A stretch of DNA of 64,000 bases from Pseudomonas fulva. GTDB taxonomy: Bacteria > Pseudomonadota > Gammaproteobacteria > Pseudomonadales > Pseudomonadaceae. Location of the stretch: contig NZ_JADNYP010000013.1 of the NCBI RefSeq assembly GCF_015680705.1, positions 1 through 64,000 of the forward strand. The letters are read 5' to 3'. The position numbers were made by a program, and so were the translations under genes. The notes below the pieces were generated by a model that saw nothing but the letters and a program-made list of their open reading frames with translations, was not told where the DNA came from and ran no database searches. Shown one piece after another: positions 42,537 to 53,101 of this stretch. Positions within the stretch are counted from its first letter, which is position 1, and every line of letters begins with the position of its first letter.

Positions 42537-42896
42537 TCATCGTGAACGCTCGAAACCTGCCATCGAGCGATGCAGGCAAGCCTGTAGATAGGCGATCTGG
42601 TAATCGAGCGCCTCTCGTACCGTTTGGCGGTCGGGTTCGCTCAAGTCGAGTCGGCGCAGCGCCAGGCAGGCGACCTGGAGCCGATGTGCCATGCGTTCCC
42701 CAGCCTGGCACAACGCTTCCAGCTCTTGCAGCCCGGCCGGGCCGCCAAGCCTGCGGACCAGCCGGTCGAGCCGGGCCTGGACACAGTCGTGCAGCAGTCG
42801 ATACTCGGCGAAGTCCAATGGCGCCTTGTCTTGCAGCTTGGCCAGGGTCTGCCGCATGTCCAGCGAATGGACCAGTTCCAGATTGCGCTCTTGCAT
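42537..42896 (-). CDS. Conserved hypothetical helical protein
   Basis: A 119-residue all-helical, soluble protein (LELVHSLDMRQTLAKLQDKA, LDRLVRRLGGPAGLQELEAL). It lacks signal peptide and known motifs. Start ATG 42896 gives the compact form; an upstream in-frame start at 42926 is less likely. It lies between sixA and the hydrolase genes, on the same strand. Function unknown. Confidence 0.6.
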   Translation of the reverse strand: MQERNLELVHSLDMRQTLAKLQDKAPLDFAEYRLLHDCVQARLDRLVRRLGGPAGLQELEALCQAGERMAHRLQVACLALRRLDLSEPDRQTVREALDYQIAYLQACLHRSMAGFERSR

Positions 42897-42980
42897 GTTT
42901 CCTCCTGACGATGCTTGCAGGCGCACCGTAGCAAGACGAAAAAAGCCGCGACAACTGGCAGAACTGACAGAGGCACCGGG

Positions 42981-43436
42981 TCAGCCAGGATGGTAGGCAC
43001 GCAACGTCATGAGGCCGGCCAGGATGAAGTCTCCCTCCAGTTCGACGAGGCTGGCGGTGGACATGCCCAGCGGCTGCTGGACGTGCCCGTGCTCGAGCAG
43101 GCTGGCCAGCAGCCCCACCAGCGGCTGATGGCTGACCAGCAGGACATGTTCGATCCCCAGTAGCGCCAGCTCCTCGAGCACCCTGCGCACATCCTGTTCG
43201 GGGGTCAGCCAGGACGCGGTACGCACGCTGTCGTCGCGCTCGAGCGCCTGGTGCACCAGCGCCGCCGTCTGTTGCGCGCGTACATAAGGGCTGGCGATGA
43301 TTGCCTGCAAGGGCTGCCCCAGCAGTGGCGCGGCAGCGCGCAGCGCCTGCTCCCGACCGTGGCGTGTCAGCCGCCGCTCGGCATCGCTGCCGGCATGCGG
43401 CTCGGCCTCGCCGTGGCGCATGATCCAGACTTTCAC
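42981..43436 (-). CDS. sixA: Phosphohistidine phosphatase SixA
   Basis: A 151-residue histidine-phosphatase-superfamily enzyme. The catalytic RHGEAE motif is at the N-terminus, with SPYVRAQQTAALV and the second His in LLVSHQPLVG. SixA removes phosphate from histidine-phosphotransfer proteins (ArcB, PTS-Ntr proteins). GTG 43436 overlaps the stop of the DUF4389 gene (GTGA), so the two are co-translated. Confidence 0.9.
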   Translation of the reverse strand: MKVWIMRHGEAEPHAGSDAERRLTRHGREQALRAAAPLLGQPLQAIIASPYVRAQQTAALVHQALERDDSVRTASWLTPEQDVRRVLEELALLGIEHVLLVSHQPLVGLLASLLEHGHVQQPLGMSTASLVELEGDFILAGLMTLRAYHPG

Positions 43437-43780
43437 AGCTTCGGCTCTTGGTCTTGCGCCGTGTGCGACGCCGGCGCGACCTGGTGCGGCGCCTCGCCTT
43501 CCGGGGCGCGGGGCGTGGGCCAGTCGGCGAACGGCCATGGCTTGCTGTCGGTATGGAAGGTGCCGAACCGGCCAATCTGCGCCAGGAACTGGCTCAGGCT
43601 GTCACCGAAGTTCATCAGGCTGGCGCTCGGCGCACCATATACCAGGCGATAGACGAGCTGGACCAGTACCAGGCCACCGAGCAGCAACTCGGCCAGCTGC
43701 CAGACCAGGAAGAACAGCAGCATCCACAGGACCCGCAGGATGATCGACTCGTGTCGTGCAAGATTGGGCGCTTGATTCAT
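43433..43780 (-). CDS. DUF4389-family membrane protein
   Basis: A 115-residue protein with one long hydrophobic block (WMLLFFLVWQLAELLLGGLV) and the family-like LVQLVYRLVYGAPS followed by LSQFLAQIGRFGTFHTDSKP. The C-terminal tail is proline-rich. ATG 43780 is the first credible start; the stop overlaps the sixA start, and gpsA ends 15 bases upstream. Function unknown. Confidence 0.8.
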   Translation of the reverse strand: MNQAPNLARHESIILRVLWMLLFFLVWQLAELLLGGLVLVQLVYRLVYGAPSASLMNFGDSLSQFLAQIGRFGTFHTDSKPWPFADWPTPRAPEGEAPHQVAPASHTAQDQEPKL

Positions 43781-43794
43781 GATGGTCGCGGTCC

Positions 43795-44820
43795 TCAGTT
43801 GAATTCGCTGGTGGAAATGAAATCGACATCGGTCTTCGGCTCCGCCCGCATCAGCAGTTCGATCACCTGCTCGAGCGTACGGCCTTCGAACAGGATGGCA
43901 TGCAAACCAGCCACCAGGGGCATGTACACCTGCTGTTCCTGAGCCTTGGCCTTGAGCACCTTGAGGGTATTGACCCCTTCGGCCACCTCGCCCAGGCGGT
44001 TGACCGCCTCGTCCAGAGTGAGCCCCTGGCCCAGCGCATGGCCGACCTGGTAGTTGCGGCTCTTGGACGAGGAACAAGTGACGATCAGGTCGCCGACACC
44101 GGCCAGGCCCAGGAACGTCATCGGGTTGGCGCCCTGGCTGACGGCGAACCGCGTCATCTCGGCCAGCGCCCGCGTGATGAGCATGCTCTTGGTGTTCTCG
44201 CCCATGCCCAGCGCCACCGCCATGCCGGCGATGATCGCGTAGACGTTCTTCAATGCCCCGCCCAGCTCGACCCCGTAGCGATCGTTGCTGGCATACACCC
44301 GGAACGTACTGCCATGCAGCACTGCCTGCACCTGCTGGCACAAGGCGTCGTCCTCGCTGGCGATGACCGTGGCGGTCAACGCGTGCTCGGCGATCTCACG
44401 TGCCAGGTTCGGCCCGGAAAGCACGCCGATCCGCGCCTGCGGGGCGATTTCCTCGAGGATCTGGCTCATCAGCTTGAAACTCCGGGCCTCGATACCCTTG
44501 GTCAGGCTCACCAGCGAGCGTCCCCCCAGCAGCGCGGCATGAGGCGCCAGGACACTGCGCAGGGCGCTCGACGGCAAGGCGACGAAGATCAGTTCGCAGG
44601 CCTGCAGGGCCGCCAGCAGGTCACTGACCGGCTCGACACCCGCATGCAGCTTTATGCCCTTGAGGTAGCGTGGGTTCTCACGGTTGACGCGCATGGCCTC
44701 GGCCTGTGCCGGGTCGCGCATCCATTGCAGGACGCGGACTCCATTGCCGGCCAGCAGGTTCGCCACGGCGGTACCGAAACTCCCGCCTCCCAGAACTGCA
44801 ACAGCTTGCTGTCCAGTCAT
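43795..44820 (-). CDS. gpsA: Glycerol-3-phosphate dehydrogenase [NAD(P)+]
   Basis: A 341-residue enzyme that makes sn-glycerol 3-phosphate for phospholipid synthesis. The NAD-binding loop is [16 protein letters not shown], with catalytic Lys in the SLTKGIE and GALKNVYAI regions and the substrate region [21 protein letters not shown] 44820 (MTGQQAVAV) is the family start. It is the first gene of the operon with the DUF4389 gene and sixA, and is divergent from the receptor gene. Confidence 0.95.
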   Translation of the reverse strand: MTGQQAVAVLGGGSFGTAVANLLAGNGVRVLQWMRDPAQAEAMRVNRENPRYLKGIKLHAGVEPVSDLLAALQACELIFVALPSSALRSVLAPHAALLGGRSLVSLTKGIEARSFKLMSQILEEIAPQARIGVLSGPNLAREIAEHALTATVIASEDDALCQQVQAVLHGSTFRVYASNDRYGVELGGALKNVYAIIAGMAVALGMGENTKSMLITRALAEMTRFAVSQGANPMTFLGLAGVGDLIVTCSSSKSRNYQVGHALGQGLTLDEAVNRLGEVAEGVNTLKVLKAKAQEQQVYMPLVAGLHAILFEGRTLEQVIELLMRAEPKTDVDFISTSEFN

Positions 44821-44938
44821 ATGCAATCCATCAAAACCATTATCCAGTGGCGATGCGGGCATTATACGGAGCCTGGACCACACAGCCAGCGGCAATCGAT
44901 ACGGGCGGTCGCTGGCAAAACCGACGGCGTCGGTTAAC

Positions 44939-47092
44939 ATGCCCGTTTCATTCCTGGATCAAGGCCGTATCGTGCTCCCTGGCCCTTATTCTCCTCCACG
45001 CCTGTTGTTGCTGGCAGCCCTGGCGGGCGGCCCGTTGCTGACCAATGCCGATGACCTGTTCACCGACAGCCAGGCCTTGCCGCAGGTGCTGACCGCCACG
45101 CGCCTGAAGCAGTCGCCGGCTGCGGTGCCTGGCAGCATGACCGTGCTCGACAGCGCGCTGATCCGTGCCAGTGGCGCACGCGACATCCCCGAACTGCTGC
45201 GCCTGGTGCCAGGGATGATGATCGCCTATGGCGCCGGCAACCAGCCGACGGTCAACTATCATGGCAGCAATGCCAGCGACGCGCGCCGCATGCAGGTACT
45301 GATCGACGGGCGTTCGGTGTACCGCGCCGGCCTGGCGACAGTGGACTGGACGGATATTCCGGTCGACCTGCAGGACATCGAGCGCATCGAAGTCTTTCGC
45401 GGTCCGAACACGGTCAGCTATGGCGCCAATGCCCTGATGGCCGTGGTCAACATCATGACCCGCAACCCTGCCGACAGTCATGGCACGCGGCTAAAGATCA
45501 CCCGTGGCCAGGACGGTATCGCCGACTGGCACGCCAGCCATGGCATGGGCTGGGACGGCGGCGATCTGCGGTTGTCGCTTTCGGGCATGGCCGACGATGG
45601 TTTCGATCACGACCAGTTCGGGCGTGACTACCGTGACAGCCGCCGACTCAGCCGCTTCAACCTCAGCGCAAGCCATGCGCTGGCGCCGGACCAGACCCTG
45701 GAATGGCAACTGGCCGCCAAGGAAGGCAGCAACCAGCGGCCGTACACCTACCAGCCGGTGTTCCCGCATGTTTCGGCCGCCGGCGACAACGCCGATGTGA
45801 GCGCCAAGGACTACGCGGGGTCGCTGCGCTGGAACATCGACTTCAGTTCGCGGCACAGCCTGCACATCCAGGGTTCGGCCCAGCATTTCGAGCGCCAGCA
45901 GATATGGCGCGCCTGCGATGCCGCCTTGTCCTTCAGCCCGGAGCTGACCCGCCTCTGGCAGCTGGATCCGAACTTCGCCGAGCAGGTGGCGCGCCGCATC
46001 GATGCGCCGCCCAGCAGCGCCGACCCGCTGCGCCAGGCCCTGCGTGACCAGGTCAAGGACCAATGGGACAACCAAGGTGGCAGCCAGGTCGTCTGCGGCG
46101 ACGTCGACCAGAGTACCCGCGAGACACGCTATGACCTGGAAATCCAGGATACCTTGAGCCTGACCGACAACCTGCGCCTGCTCAGTGGGGTGAACTACCG
46201 TTACGACCGGGCCGATTCGCGTACCTATTTCGATGGCAGCCTGGACGACCAGACCTGGCGGCTTTTCGGCCAGCTGGAATGGCGTGCCGACGAACACTGG
46301 GTCGTGCAAGGCGGCGCCATGCTCGAGGACAGCCGCCTGTCCGGCAGCTCGCTGACCCCGCGCATGGCAGTCAACTACCTGATCACGCCCCGGCACGGGC
46401 TGCGCGCGGTCTATTCGGAAGCCGTACGCTCGCCAGACATGTTCGAGAACAACGTCAACTGGAGCTACCGCGTCAACAACCTTACCCCCTCCGCCTTTGG
46501 CCAACGACACGGCGAATACTTCGTCAAGACCCGGGGCCCGGGCGATCTCGACCAGGAGCGCATGCGTTCGCGCGAGCTAGGTTACAACGGCTATTTCAGC
46601 GCCCTCGACCTGAGCCTGGACATCAAGTTGTTCAACGACGAAATCACCGGCATGATCAGCGAGCCGTTGCGCAACAACCAGTACATCGCCAGCAACGCCA
46701 GCAAGGCACGTTTCAGCGGCAGCGAAGCGCAACTCGACTGGCACGCCACGGTTTCGGATCGCCTGCGCCTGACCTATGCCTACGTGGATGCCTGGGCCAG
46801 CAATCCTGCCGACAGCCACCTTACCGCGCGCAACAGCGGTTCGGCGGCCTGGTTGCGCGACTGGGGTGGCGACTGGTCCAGCGGCTTGCTCTATTACGGC
46901 GCCGATGCGCTCAACGGCTATCGCTACCAGCGTCTCGATCTGCGCCTGGCCAAGCGCTTGCGCTGGCAGGGCACCAGCCTGGAACTGGCCGCGCTGTGGC
47001 AGCAGCGGCTGGATGACGAGCCGACCACCATCGAACAGAATCGCTACGACAGCCGACACCGCTTGAGCGTCAGCGCGGAGCTGGAGTTCTGA
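44939..47092 (+). CDS. TonB-dependent outer-membrane receptor
   Basis: A 717-residue receptor. After a hydrophobic N-terminus ([17 protein letters not shown]) comes a plug domain (about 55-170; [20 protein letters not shown], then [18 protein letters not shown]), then a beta-barrel rich in aromatic residues ending in [15 protein letters not shown] with terminal Phe. A GTG at 44972 with AAGG upstream would give a tighter signal peptide. The ligand is unknown; there is no siderophore gene nearby. Its stop overlaps the binding-protein gene start (TGATG), so the three genes form one operon. Confidence 0.85.
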   Translation: MPVSFLDQGRIVLPGPYSPPRLLLLAALAGGPLLTNADDLFTDSQALPQVLTATRLKQSPAAVPGSMTVLDSALIRASGARDIPELLRLVPGMMIAYGAGNQPTVNYHGSNASDARRMQVLIDGRSVYRAGLATVDWTDIPVDLQDIERIEVFRGPNTVSYGANALMAVVNIMTRNPADSHGTRLKITRGQDGIADWHASHGMGWDGGDLRLSLSGMADDGFDHDQFGRDYRDSRRLSRFNLSASHALAPDQTLEWQLAAKEGSNQRPYTYQPVFPHVSAAGDNADVSAKDYAGSLRWNIDFSSRHSLHIQGSAQHFERQQIWRACDAALSFSPELTRLWQLDPNFAEQVARRIDAPPSSADPLRQALRDQVKDQWDNQGGSQVVCGDVDQSTRETRYDLEIQDTLSLTDNLRLLSGVNYRYDRADSRTYFDGSLDDQTWRLFGQLEWRADEHWVVQGGAMLEDSRLSGSSLTPRMAVNYLITPRHGLRAVYSEAVRSPDMFENNVNWSYRVNNLTPSAFGQRHGEYFVKTRGPGDLDQERMRSRELGYNGYFSALDLSLDIKLFNDEITGMISEPLRNNQYIASNASKARFSGSEAQLDWHATVSDRLRLTYAYVDAWASNPADSHLTARNSGSAAWLRDWGGDWSSGLLYYGADALNGYRYQRLDLRLAKRLRWQGTSLELAALWQQRLDDEPTTIEQNRYDSRHRLSVSAELEF

Positions 47093-47985
47093 TGCCGCAC
47101 CTGCTGCGCTGGCTGGTCATCCTGTGCCTGTGGCCGCTGGGTTCGTTGTCGGCCCATGAGGTGCTGCTGGTCGGTGCGCAGGACGAACCGGGCATTCGCA
47201 GCTTCGTCAGCGCCCTCCAGGCCCACCGGCCTGGCGACCAGGTGCGGTTCATGGCGGTGGCGCAGTTGCCGCCACCTGCCCAGATCCAGGCCGCTACCCG
47301 CCTGGTGCTGCTCGACAATGCCGCCCTGGAATGGCGCCTGCAAGATAGCGCTGGCCCTAGCGCGCTGGCGCTTCGAGTCACCCGGGTGCAGGCTCGGCAG
47401 CGCCTGGGCCAGACGCGCCCGGCCTTCCTGAGCTTGTTGTGGAGCGACCCACCGGTAGACCGTCAGCTACGCCTGACGCGCTACCTGCTGCCCCAGGCGC
47501 GACGCATCGGCGTGCTCTACGACGAGCAGAGTCGCTTCCTGCTCGAGGAGCTGCAGCTGGCAGCCGCGCCGCTTGGGCTGGAAATCGTCGCCCAGAACTG
47601 GCCCGAAGTGCATGACAGTCGTCCGTTGCAGCGGTTGCTGGCCAACAGCGACGTATTGCTCGGGCTGGATGATCCGGGCCTGTACAACCCCAAGACGGCC
47701 AAGAACCTCCTGCTCAGCAGCTATGCCCGGCAGATGGCGCTGATCGGACCGACCGCCGGCTTCGTGCGTGCCGGGGCCCTGGCCACCACCTACAGCGACC
47801 AGCAAGACTGGCTGGCAGTGCTGGACCACCTGCTCGACCAGCCTCCGGCACGCTGGCCGCGCAGCGAATATCCGCGCCACTTCGGGGTCAGCGGCAACCA
47901 GCAGGTGGCACGCGCCCTGGGCCTCGAACCGATCGACCAGCAAGCCGCCGCCGTGGCCGTGGCCGAAGGGGAGTCGATGCCATGA
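47092..47985 (+). CDS. Periplasmic binding-protein-like protein, ABC substrate-binding family
   Basis: A 297-residue protein with a signal peptide ([16 protein letters not shown]). Features such as [17 protein letters not shown] and [20 protein letters not shown] resemble the ABC_sub_bind (TrpX-type) two-lobe fold. No transporter ATPase or permease accompanies it. It overlaps the receptor gene and the kinase gene at both ends by one to four bases. It may hand a ligand from the outer-membrane receptor to the sensor kinase. Confidence 0.75.
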   Translation: MPHLLRWLVILCLWPLGSLSAHEVLLVGAQDEPGIRSFVSALQAHRPGDQVRFMAVAQLPPPAQIQAATRLVLLDNAALEWRLQDSAGPSALALRVTRVQARQRLGQTRPAFLSLLWSDPPVDRQLRLTRYLLPQARRIGVLYDEQSRFLLEELQLAAAPLGLEIVAQNWPEVHDSRPLQRLLANSDVLLGLDDPGLYNPKTAKNLLLSSYARQMALIGPTAGFVRAGALATTYSDQQDWLAVLDHLLDQPPARWPRSEYPRHFGVSGNQQVARALGLEPIDQQAAAVAVAEGESMP

Positions 47986-49913
47986 GCATGCGTCCGAGCT
48001 GGGACATTCATACCCGCACCCAGATCATCAGTCTGGGCCCGGCTCTGTTGCTCACCTTGCTGTTGATCAGCTTCTTCACCTTCGTGCGCATCCAGGATCT
48101 GCGCCAGGAGTTGAACCACACCGGCCAGCTGATCGCGAACCAGCTGGCGCCAGCTTCGGAGTACGGGGTGATCTCCGGCAACGACGAGGTGCTCGAAAGC
48201 CTGATGCGAGCGACCTTGAGCATTCCCCATGTGCGCTTTCTGGAAGTCCAGGACAGCCGTAACCACATCCTTGTCTATGTCGAGCAGCCAGACGAGAGCG
48301 ACAACCGGGCACAGCGGGTGGAAGTGTTCCAGGCACCGATCCGCCTGCAGCAGATCCGCCTGGACAACGATTTCCTGCAGCCAGGCGGGACGCCAGCGCC
48401 GAGCGTCGCCGACGATTACCTGGGTCGGGTGATCGTCGGCATGTCCGACGACGCTTTCAGCCAGCGCCAGCAGGAAATCGTGATCAAGGCCGGAATCCTG
48501 GCGCTGTCCGCCTTGCTGTTCACGTTCCTGCTGGCGCGGCGACTGGCCACGAGCCTGGCCAAGCCGATCAGCGACATGGGGCATGCGGTCAAGGCCATTC
48601 AGCAGGGCGACTTCGACGCACCCTTGCCCGTGGTGGATGACAGCGAGCTGGGCCACCTGGCCAGTCATATCAACAACCTGGCCAGCGCGCTGGACCAGGC
48701 CAGCCGCGAGCAACAACAGGCCATGGCCCAGCTGGTCCAGGCTCGCGAAGAGGCCGAGCAGGCCAACAGAGCCAAGTCGGACTTCCTGGCAATGATGAGC
48801 CACGAGCTTCGGACACCGCTCAACGGGGTCCTGGGCATGCTGCAGCTGCTGGAAACCACGCCTTTGAACATCGAGCAGGCCGAATATGCCGCAGTGGCCA
48901 GCGAATCGACTGGGCACCTGCTCAAGGTCATCAACGATATCCTCGACTTCTCGCGGATCGAGCGTACCGCGCTGGAACTCGAATACATCGACTTCAACCT
49001 GGGCGAACTGATCGCCAGCAGCGTCCAGTCCTTCCAGCATACCGCCCAACAGCGCGGTCTGGCCCTGCACCTGCGGCTGGCACCGGGCACCGACCGCCTG
49101 CAGGTCACCGGCGATCCGACACGGATCCGCCAGATCCTGCTGAACCTGATCGGCAATGCGCTGAAATTCACCGAGCGCGGTCAAGTCGAAGTCTGCGCCC
49201 ATTGGCAGGCGCTCGACCGTCGGCAAATCCACCTGACCTGCAGCGTTCGGGATACGGGCATCGGCATCGACAGCTCGCGCCTGGAAACCATGTTCGTGGC
49301 CTTCCAGCAAGCCGACAGCTCGATCTCGCGGCGCTATGGTGGAACCGGGCTGGGCCTGGCCATCGCCCGCACGCTGGCCGAGCGCATGGAAGGTCGCTTG
49401 CAGGGCGAGAGCGCCAAGGGCCTGGGTTCGACCTTCACCCTGGAAATTCCCTTGGCCCTGGCCCAAGCGCCCACCGCGCTCGCCGGCTCCGACCGGCCGT
49501 CCCCGGATACGCCCGGCAACGGCCGGCATATCCTGCTGGTGGAAGACAATCCGGTGAACCAGACGGTGATCGTGGCCATGCTACGCAGCCTGGGTTTCCA
49601 GGCCAGTGTCGCCGGGGATGGCGCCCAGGCCGTGGAACAGGTGGCGCGCCAGCCGTTCGCGGCCGTGCTCATGGACTGCCGCCTGCCCAAGGTCGATGGC
49701 TATGAAGCCACGCGGCAGATCCGCAGGATGCCCCAGGGCAGGCACCTGCCGATCATCGCCTTGACCGCCAACGCCTTGCAGGGCGATCGTGAGCGCTGCC
49801 TGGAGGCGGGCATGAACGATTACCTGAGCAAACCGTTCAAGCGCAACGATCTGCAGCGTATCCTGCAGCGCTGGCTGCCTGTCCGAACGCTCCCGCTGGG
49901 AGACAAATGCTGA
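47982..49913 (+). CDS. Hybrid sensor histidine kinase/response regulator, PA1611-like
   Basis: A 643-residue membrane kinase. TM1 (about 15-36) and TM2 (about 168-185) flank a periplasmic domain (CHASE8-type by architecture). Then come HAMP (about 187-240), HisKA with His in [19 protein letters not shown], HATPase with [14 protein letters not shown] and [13 protein letters not shown], and a C-terminal receiver (about 515-635) with Asp in [15 protein letters not shown] and Lys in YLSKPFKR. Position beside fabA-fabB and architecture match P. aeruginosa PA1611, which works with RetS and HptB. It overlaps the binding-protein gene by four bases. Confidence 0.88.
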   Translation: MSMRPSWDIHTRTQIISLGPALLLTLLLISFFTFVRIQDLRQELNHTGQLIANQLAPASEYGVISGNDEVLESLMRATLSIPHVRFLEVQDSRNHILVYVEQPDESDNRAQRVEVFQAPIRLQQIRLDNDFLQPGGTPAPSVADDYLGRVIVGMSDDAFSQRQQEIVIKAGILALSALLFTFLLARRLATSLAKPISDMGHAVKAIQQGDFDAPLPVVDDSELGHLASHINNLASALDQASREQQQAMAQLVQAREEAEQANRAKSDFLAMMSHELRTPLNGVLGMLQLLETTPLNIEQAEYAAVASESTGHLLKVINDILDFSRIERTALELEYIDFNLGELIASSVQSFQHTAQQRGLALHLRLAPGTDRLQVTGDPTRIRQILLNLIGNALKFTERGQVEVCAHWQALDRRQIHLTCSVRDTGIGIDSSRLETMFVAFQQADSSISRRYGGTGLGLAIARTLAERMEGRLQGESAKGLGSTFTLEIPLALAQAPTALAGSDRPSPDTPGNGRHILLVEDNPVNQTVIVAMLRSLGFQASVAGDGAQAVEQVARQPFAAVLMDCRLPKVDGYEATRQIRRMPQGRHLPIIALTANALQGDRERCLEAGMNDYLSKPFKRNDLQRILQRWLPVRTLPLGDKC

Positions 49914-50118
49914 AACGGTGCTGTGCGGGGGGCTGGACAGGAAGAGCGTGCGACCTGAAAATACCTTTTTTCAGTGCACACCTGTACCTGGCCGCCAGAC
50001 GGTGTGACTTTCACTACAACGCAATAGTCTACCTGTAGGCTGCCGTCCCGAAGCTCAGGCACTCGGGCCGGCCGGGAAGATTGACCCCCTGCCCCACGGG
50101 GATTATTGAGGAGCTCGC

Positions 50119-50634
50119 ATGACCAAACAAAACGCCTTTACCCGGGAAGACCTGCTGCGCTGCAGTCGCGGTGAGCTGTTCGGCCCAGGTAATGCGCAAC
50201 TGCCCGCCCCGAACATGCTGATGGTAGACCGTATCACCGACATCCGCGCGGAAGGCGGCAAGTACGGCAAGGGTGAGTTGGTCGCCGAGCTGGACATCAA
50301 TCCCGACCTGTGGTTCTTCGCCTGCCATTTCGAAGGCGATCCGGTCATGCCGGGCTGCCTGGGCCTGGATGCCATGTGGCAGCTGGTGGGCTTCTTCCTT
50401 GGCTGGCAAGGCCTGCCCGGCCGCGGACGCGCCCTGGGCTCGGGAGAAGTGAAGTTCTTCGGCCAGGTCCTGCCGACGGCGAAAAAAGTCACCTACAACA
50501 TTCATATCAAACGCGTTCTCAAGGGCAAGCTGAACATGGCGATCGCCGATGGTTCGGTCAGCGTTGACGGCCGCGAGATTTACACCGCCGAAGGCCTGCG
50601 GGTCGGCGTGTTCACCTCCACTGACAACTTCTAA
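50119..50634 (+). CDS. fabA: 3-hydroxydecanoyl-[ACP] dehydratase/isomerase
   Basis: A 171-residue hot-dog-fold enzyme that introduces the cis double bond for unsaturated fatty acids. Catalytic His70 is in [10 protein letters not shown] and Asp84 in [17 protein letters not shown] seven bases before ATG 50119 is a strong ribosome-binding site. It is 11 bases upstream of fabB, the usual Pseudomonas operon. Confidence 0.96.
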   Translation: MTKQNAFTREDLLRCSRGELFGPGNAQLPAPNMLMVDRITDIRAEGGKYGKGELVAELDINPDLWFFACHFEGDPVMPGCLGLDAMWQLVGFFLGWQGLPGRGRALGSGEVKFFGQVLPTAKKVTYNIHIKRVLKGKLNMAIADGSVSVDGREIYTAEGLRVGVFTSTDNF

Positions 50635-50645
50635 GGGTTATTCGC

Positions 50646-51866
50646 ATGCGCCGCGTCGTTATCACTGGTCTGGGCATCGTTTCGTGCCTGGGCAATGACA
50701 AAGCTACCGTCACCGAAAACCTGCGCAACAGCCGTCCGGGCATTCGCTTCAACCCGGAATACAAGGAGATGGGGCTGCGTAGCCAGGTTTCCGGCTCGAT
50801 CGACCTCAACCTCGAAGAACTGATCGACCGCAAGGTCTTCCGTTTCGTTGGCCATGCCGCCGCCTATGCCTACCTGGCCATGGCTGACGCGATCAAGGAC
50901 TCGGGCCTGACCGAAGAGCAGGTTTCGAACCCGCGCACCGGCCTGATTGCCGGCTCTGGTGGCGCATCGACCCTGAACCAGATGGAAGCGCTGGACATCC
51001 TGCGCGACAAGGGCGTCAAGCGCGTCGGCCCCTACCGCGTCACCCGCACCATGAGCAGCACCGTGTCGGCGTGCCTGGCCACCCCCTTCAAGATCAAGGG
51101 GCTGAACTACTCCATCGCGTCCGCCTGCGCCACCAGCGCGCACTGCATCGGCACCGCCATGGAACAGATCCAGATGGGCAAGCAGGACATCGTCTTCGCC
51201 GGCGGCGGCGAGGAAGAGCACTGGAGCCAGTCGTTCCTGTTCGATGCCATGGGCGCGCTGTCGAGCAAGCGCAACGACACGCCGGAACTCGCCTCCCGTG
51301 CCTATGACGCCGACCGCGATGGCTTCGTGATCGCCGGCGGCGGCGGCATGGTGGTGGTCGAGGAGCTCGAGCATGCGCTGGCCCGCGGTGCCAAGATCTA
51401 CGCGGAGATCGTTGGCTACGGCGCCACCTCCGATGGCTATGACATGGTGGCTCCGAGCGGCGAAGGCGCCGTGCGCTGCATGCAGATGGCACTGTCCACC
51501 GTGGACGCTCCGATCGACTACCTGAACACCCACGGCACCTCGACGCCGGTTGGCGATATCGCGGAAATCAAGGGCGTGCGCGAAGTGTTTGGCGACAAGG
51601 CGCCGGCCATCAGCTCCACCAAGAGCCTGTCGGGCCACTCGCTGGGCGCCGCTGGCGTGCATGAGGCGATCTACTGCCTGCTGATGATGGAGAACAACTT
51701 CATTGCCGGCTCCGCGAACATCGACGAGCTCGATCCTGCCGTCGCCGACCTGCCGATCGTGCGCCAGACCCAGGAAAATGCCCAGATCGATACGGTCATG
51801 AGCAACAGCTTCGGCTTTGGCGGCACCAATGCCACGCTGATCCTCAAGCGCTGGGCAGGCAAGTAA
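50646..51866 (+). CDS. fabB: Beta-ketoacyl-ACP synthase I
   Basis: A 406-residue condensing enzyme that elongates the cis-3-decenoyl-ACP made by FabA. The catalytic triad is Cys161 in [10 protein letters not shown], His in [12 protein letters not shown] and His in [11 protein letters not shown]. It ends with [15 protein letters not shown] rho-independent terminator follows 20 bases after the stop. Confidence 0.96.
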   Translation: MRRVVITGLGIVSCLGNDKATVTENLRNSRPGIRFNPEYKEMGLRSQVSGSIDLNLEELIDRKVFRFVGHAAAYAYLAMADAIKDSGLTEEQVSNPRTGLIAGSGGASTLNQMEALDILRDKGVKRVGPYRVTRTMSSTVSACLATPFKIKGLNYSIASACATSAHCIGTAMEQIQMGKQDIVFAGGGEEEHWSQSFLFDAMGALSSKRNDTPELASRAYDADRDGFVIAGGGGMVVVEELEHALARGAKIYAEIVGYGATSDGYDMVAPSGEGAVRCMQMALSTVDAPIDYLNTHGTSTPVGDIAEIKGVREVFGDKAPAISSTKSLSGHSLGAAGVHEAIYCLLMMENNFIAGSANIDELDPAVADLPIVRQTQENAQIDTVMSNSFGFGGTNATLILKRWAGK

Positions 51867-51886
51867 GCGCTACCGCAGGCACGAAG

Positions 51887-51918
51887 ACGCCCCGACCGGT
51901 TCGGGGCGTTTTCTTTTG
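51887..51918 (+). terminator. Rho-independent terminator of fabAB
   Basis: Arms 51887-51895 and 51901-51909 form a perfect nine-base GC stem with a five-base loop, followed by a T-rich tract (51910-51917). Confidence 0.92.
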
Positions 51919-51985
51919 CGCGGCAGGCATCCAGGCGAGCGGTGCCGGATGGTCATGGCCGTTCGGAGCACGACCTGGGATCGCG

Positions 51986-53011
51986 CTAGCGACGCGGCTC
52001 GTCGCCGTTACTCGCGCTGGGCAGGATAGCCAGGAAATTGTCCCTGGCGACCTTTTGCGCCACGTCTGGCGGCAAGGCGTCCAGGAACGGCACGAAGCCA
52101 TGCATCTGCTCGCCCAGGCTGCCGAAGCGCCCCACCACATCGGAACCCAGCATGAATCGGTCGGGGAAGCGCTCGACCAGCTCGACCCAGTCCTTGCGCG
52201 GCTTGCCGGTCTCATCCAGCAAATAAGGCTCGCGTATGCTCCATGAAAGGTCGATAAAGAGGTTGGGGTATTTTTCCAACAGGCGCGTGACCACGGGCAG
52301 CAGAAACCTCATCTGCGTCTGGTGCCGGTGTATCTCCATGCTCGCTCCCGCATGAGCCCAGATGAACCGTGTGCTCGGGTGCTTGGCAAGCGGCTGTTCG
52401 ATTTCCGCCAGGTACAGGGGGTTGCGCTCGCGCTTGGAGGTGATGTTCGAATGAACCAGCACGGGCAAGTCATGCCGCGCAGCCAGCTCGTAGACCAGCG
52501 CCAGGGCCTCGTTGTTGGCCCTCGGCGTATCGCCACTGGTCAGCGCGGTCAGGTCGTCGTGACGTGTGAAGATCTCGCCTATCCCTTGCCAGAATCCAGG
52601 ATGAAGTTCCAGCATCGCTTCGATCTGCCTGGCGGCATTCTTGTCGACAGGGTTGAACCCTGACAGGAACGGATGGAAACGCCGACGCTGCTCGGGCGCA
52701 AGCGCTTGCAGCGCGGCGACCACATGGACGTCGGTCGCGCTGTACCAATACGCGGCTGCGTCATCACCGGCGTAGTAGCGCGGTCGCTTGGGCTCATCCT
52801 CGTGCCATTTCTTGGCCACTGGAATGCCCGAAATCATCGAATGCTCGACCCCAGCCTGATCCATGGCCTCGACCAGCGCCGGCATGCCTTCGCTTTCCTG
52901 GAAGAAATCGACGTAGTGCAGGTGCGCATCGCTGAAGCGATAATCCCGCGCAGCCAACGGCTGGCACAGCATCGCCGAAAGCATCATCACCACCAGGCCC
53001 CTGGCATTCAT
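51986..53011 (-). CDS. Periplasmic amidohydrolase-family protein
   Basis: A 341-residue amidohydrolase_2-like (TIM-barrel) protein with a signal peptide (GLVVMMLSAMLCQPLAA). Metal-site candidates are the HxH motif in FSDAHLHYVDFF, His in VLVHSNITS, His in FIWAHAGASM and Asp in FMLGSDVVGRFG. An export signal is unusual for the family. The substrate is not readable. The gene is alone between fabB (convergent) and nagZ. Confidence 0.8.
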   Translation of the reverse strand: MNARGLVVMMLSAMLCQPLAARDYRFSDAHLHYVDFFQESEGMPALVEAMDQAGVEHSMISGIPVAKKWHEDEPKRPRYYAGDDAAAYWYSATDVHVVAALQALAPEQRRRFHPFLSGFNPVDKNAARQIEAMLELHPGFWQGIGEIFTRHDDLTALTSGDTPRANNEALALVYELAARHDLPVLVHSNITSKRERNPLYLAEIEQPLAKHPSTRFIWAHAGASMEIHRHQTQMRFLLPVVTRLLEKYPNLFIDLSWSIREPYLLDETGKPRKDWVELVERFPDRFMLGSDVVGRFGSLGEQMHGFVPFLDALPPDVAQKVARDNFLAILPSASNGDEPRR

Positions 53012-53101
53012 TGCACGACTCCTCTCGATCTACCGCACGGGTAGACCGAGGCGAGCGATGAACAGTTCAGCCAAGCGCCCAGCAATGCTGCAGCGCGCGC
53101 T

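Noticed and set aside
42897..42980. Terminator after sixA (T-run on the reverse strand near 42945)
   Set aside because: The run of six T is present, but the preceding stem has only three to four pairs.
49914..50118. Possible regulatory hairpin or FabR/DesT-type site before fabA
   Set aside because: An imperfect A/T-rich stem near 49957-49975 and some GC repeats exist, but none matches a known operator well enough to report.
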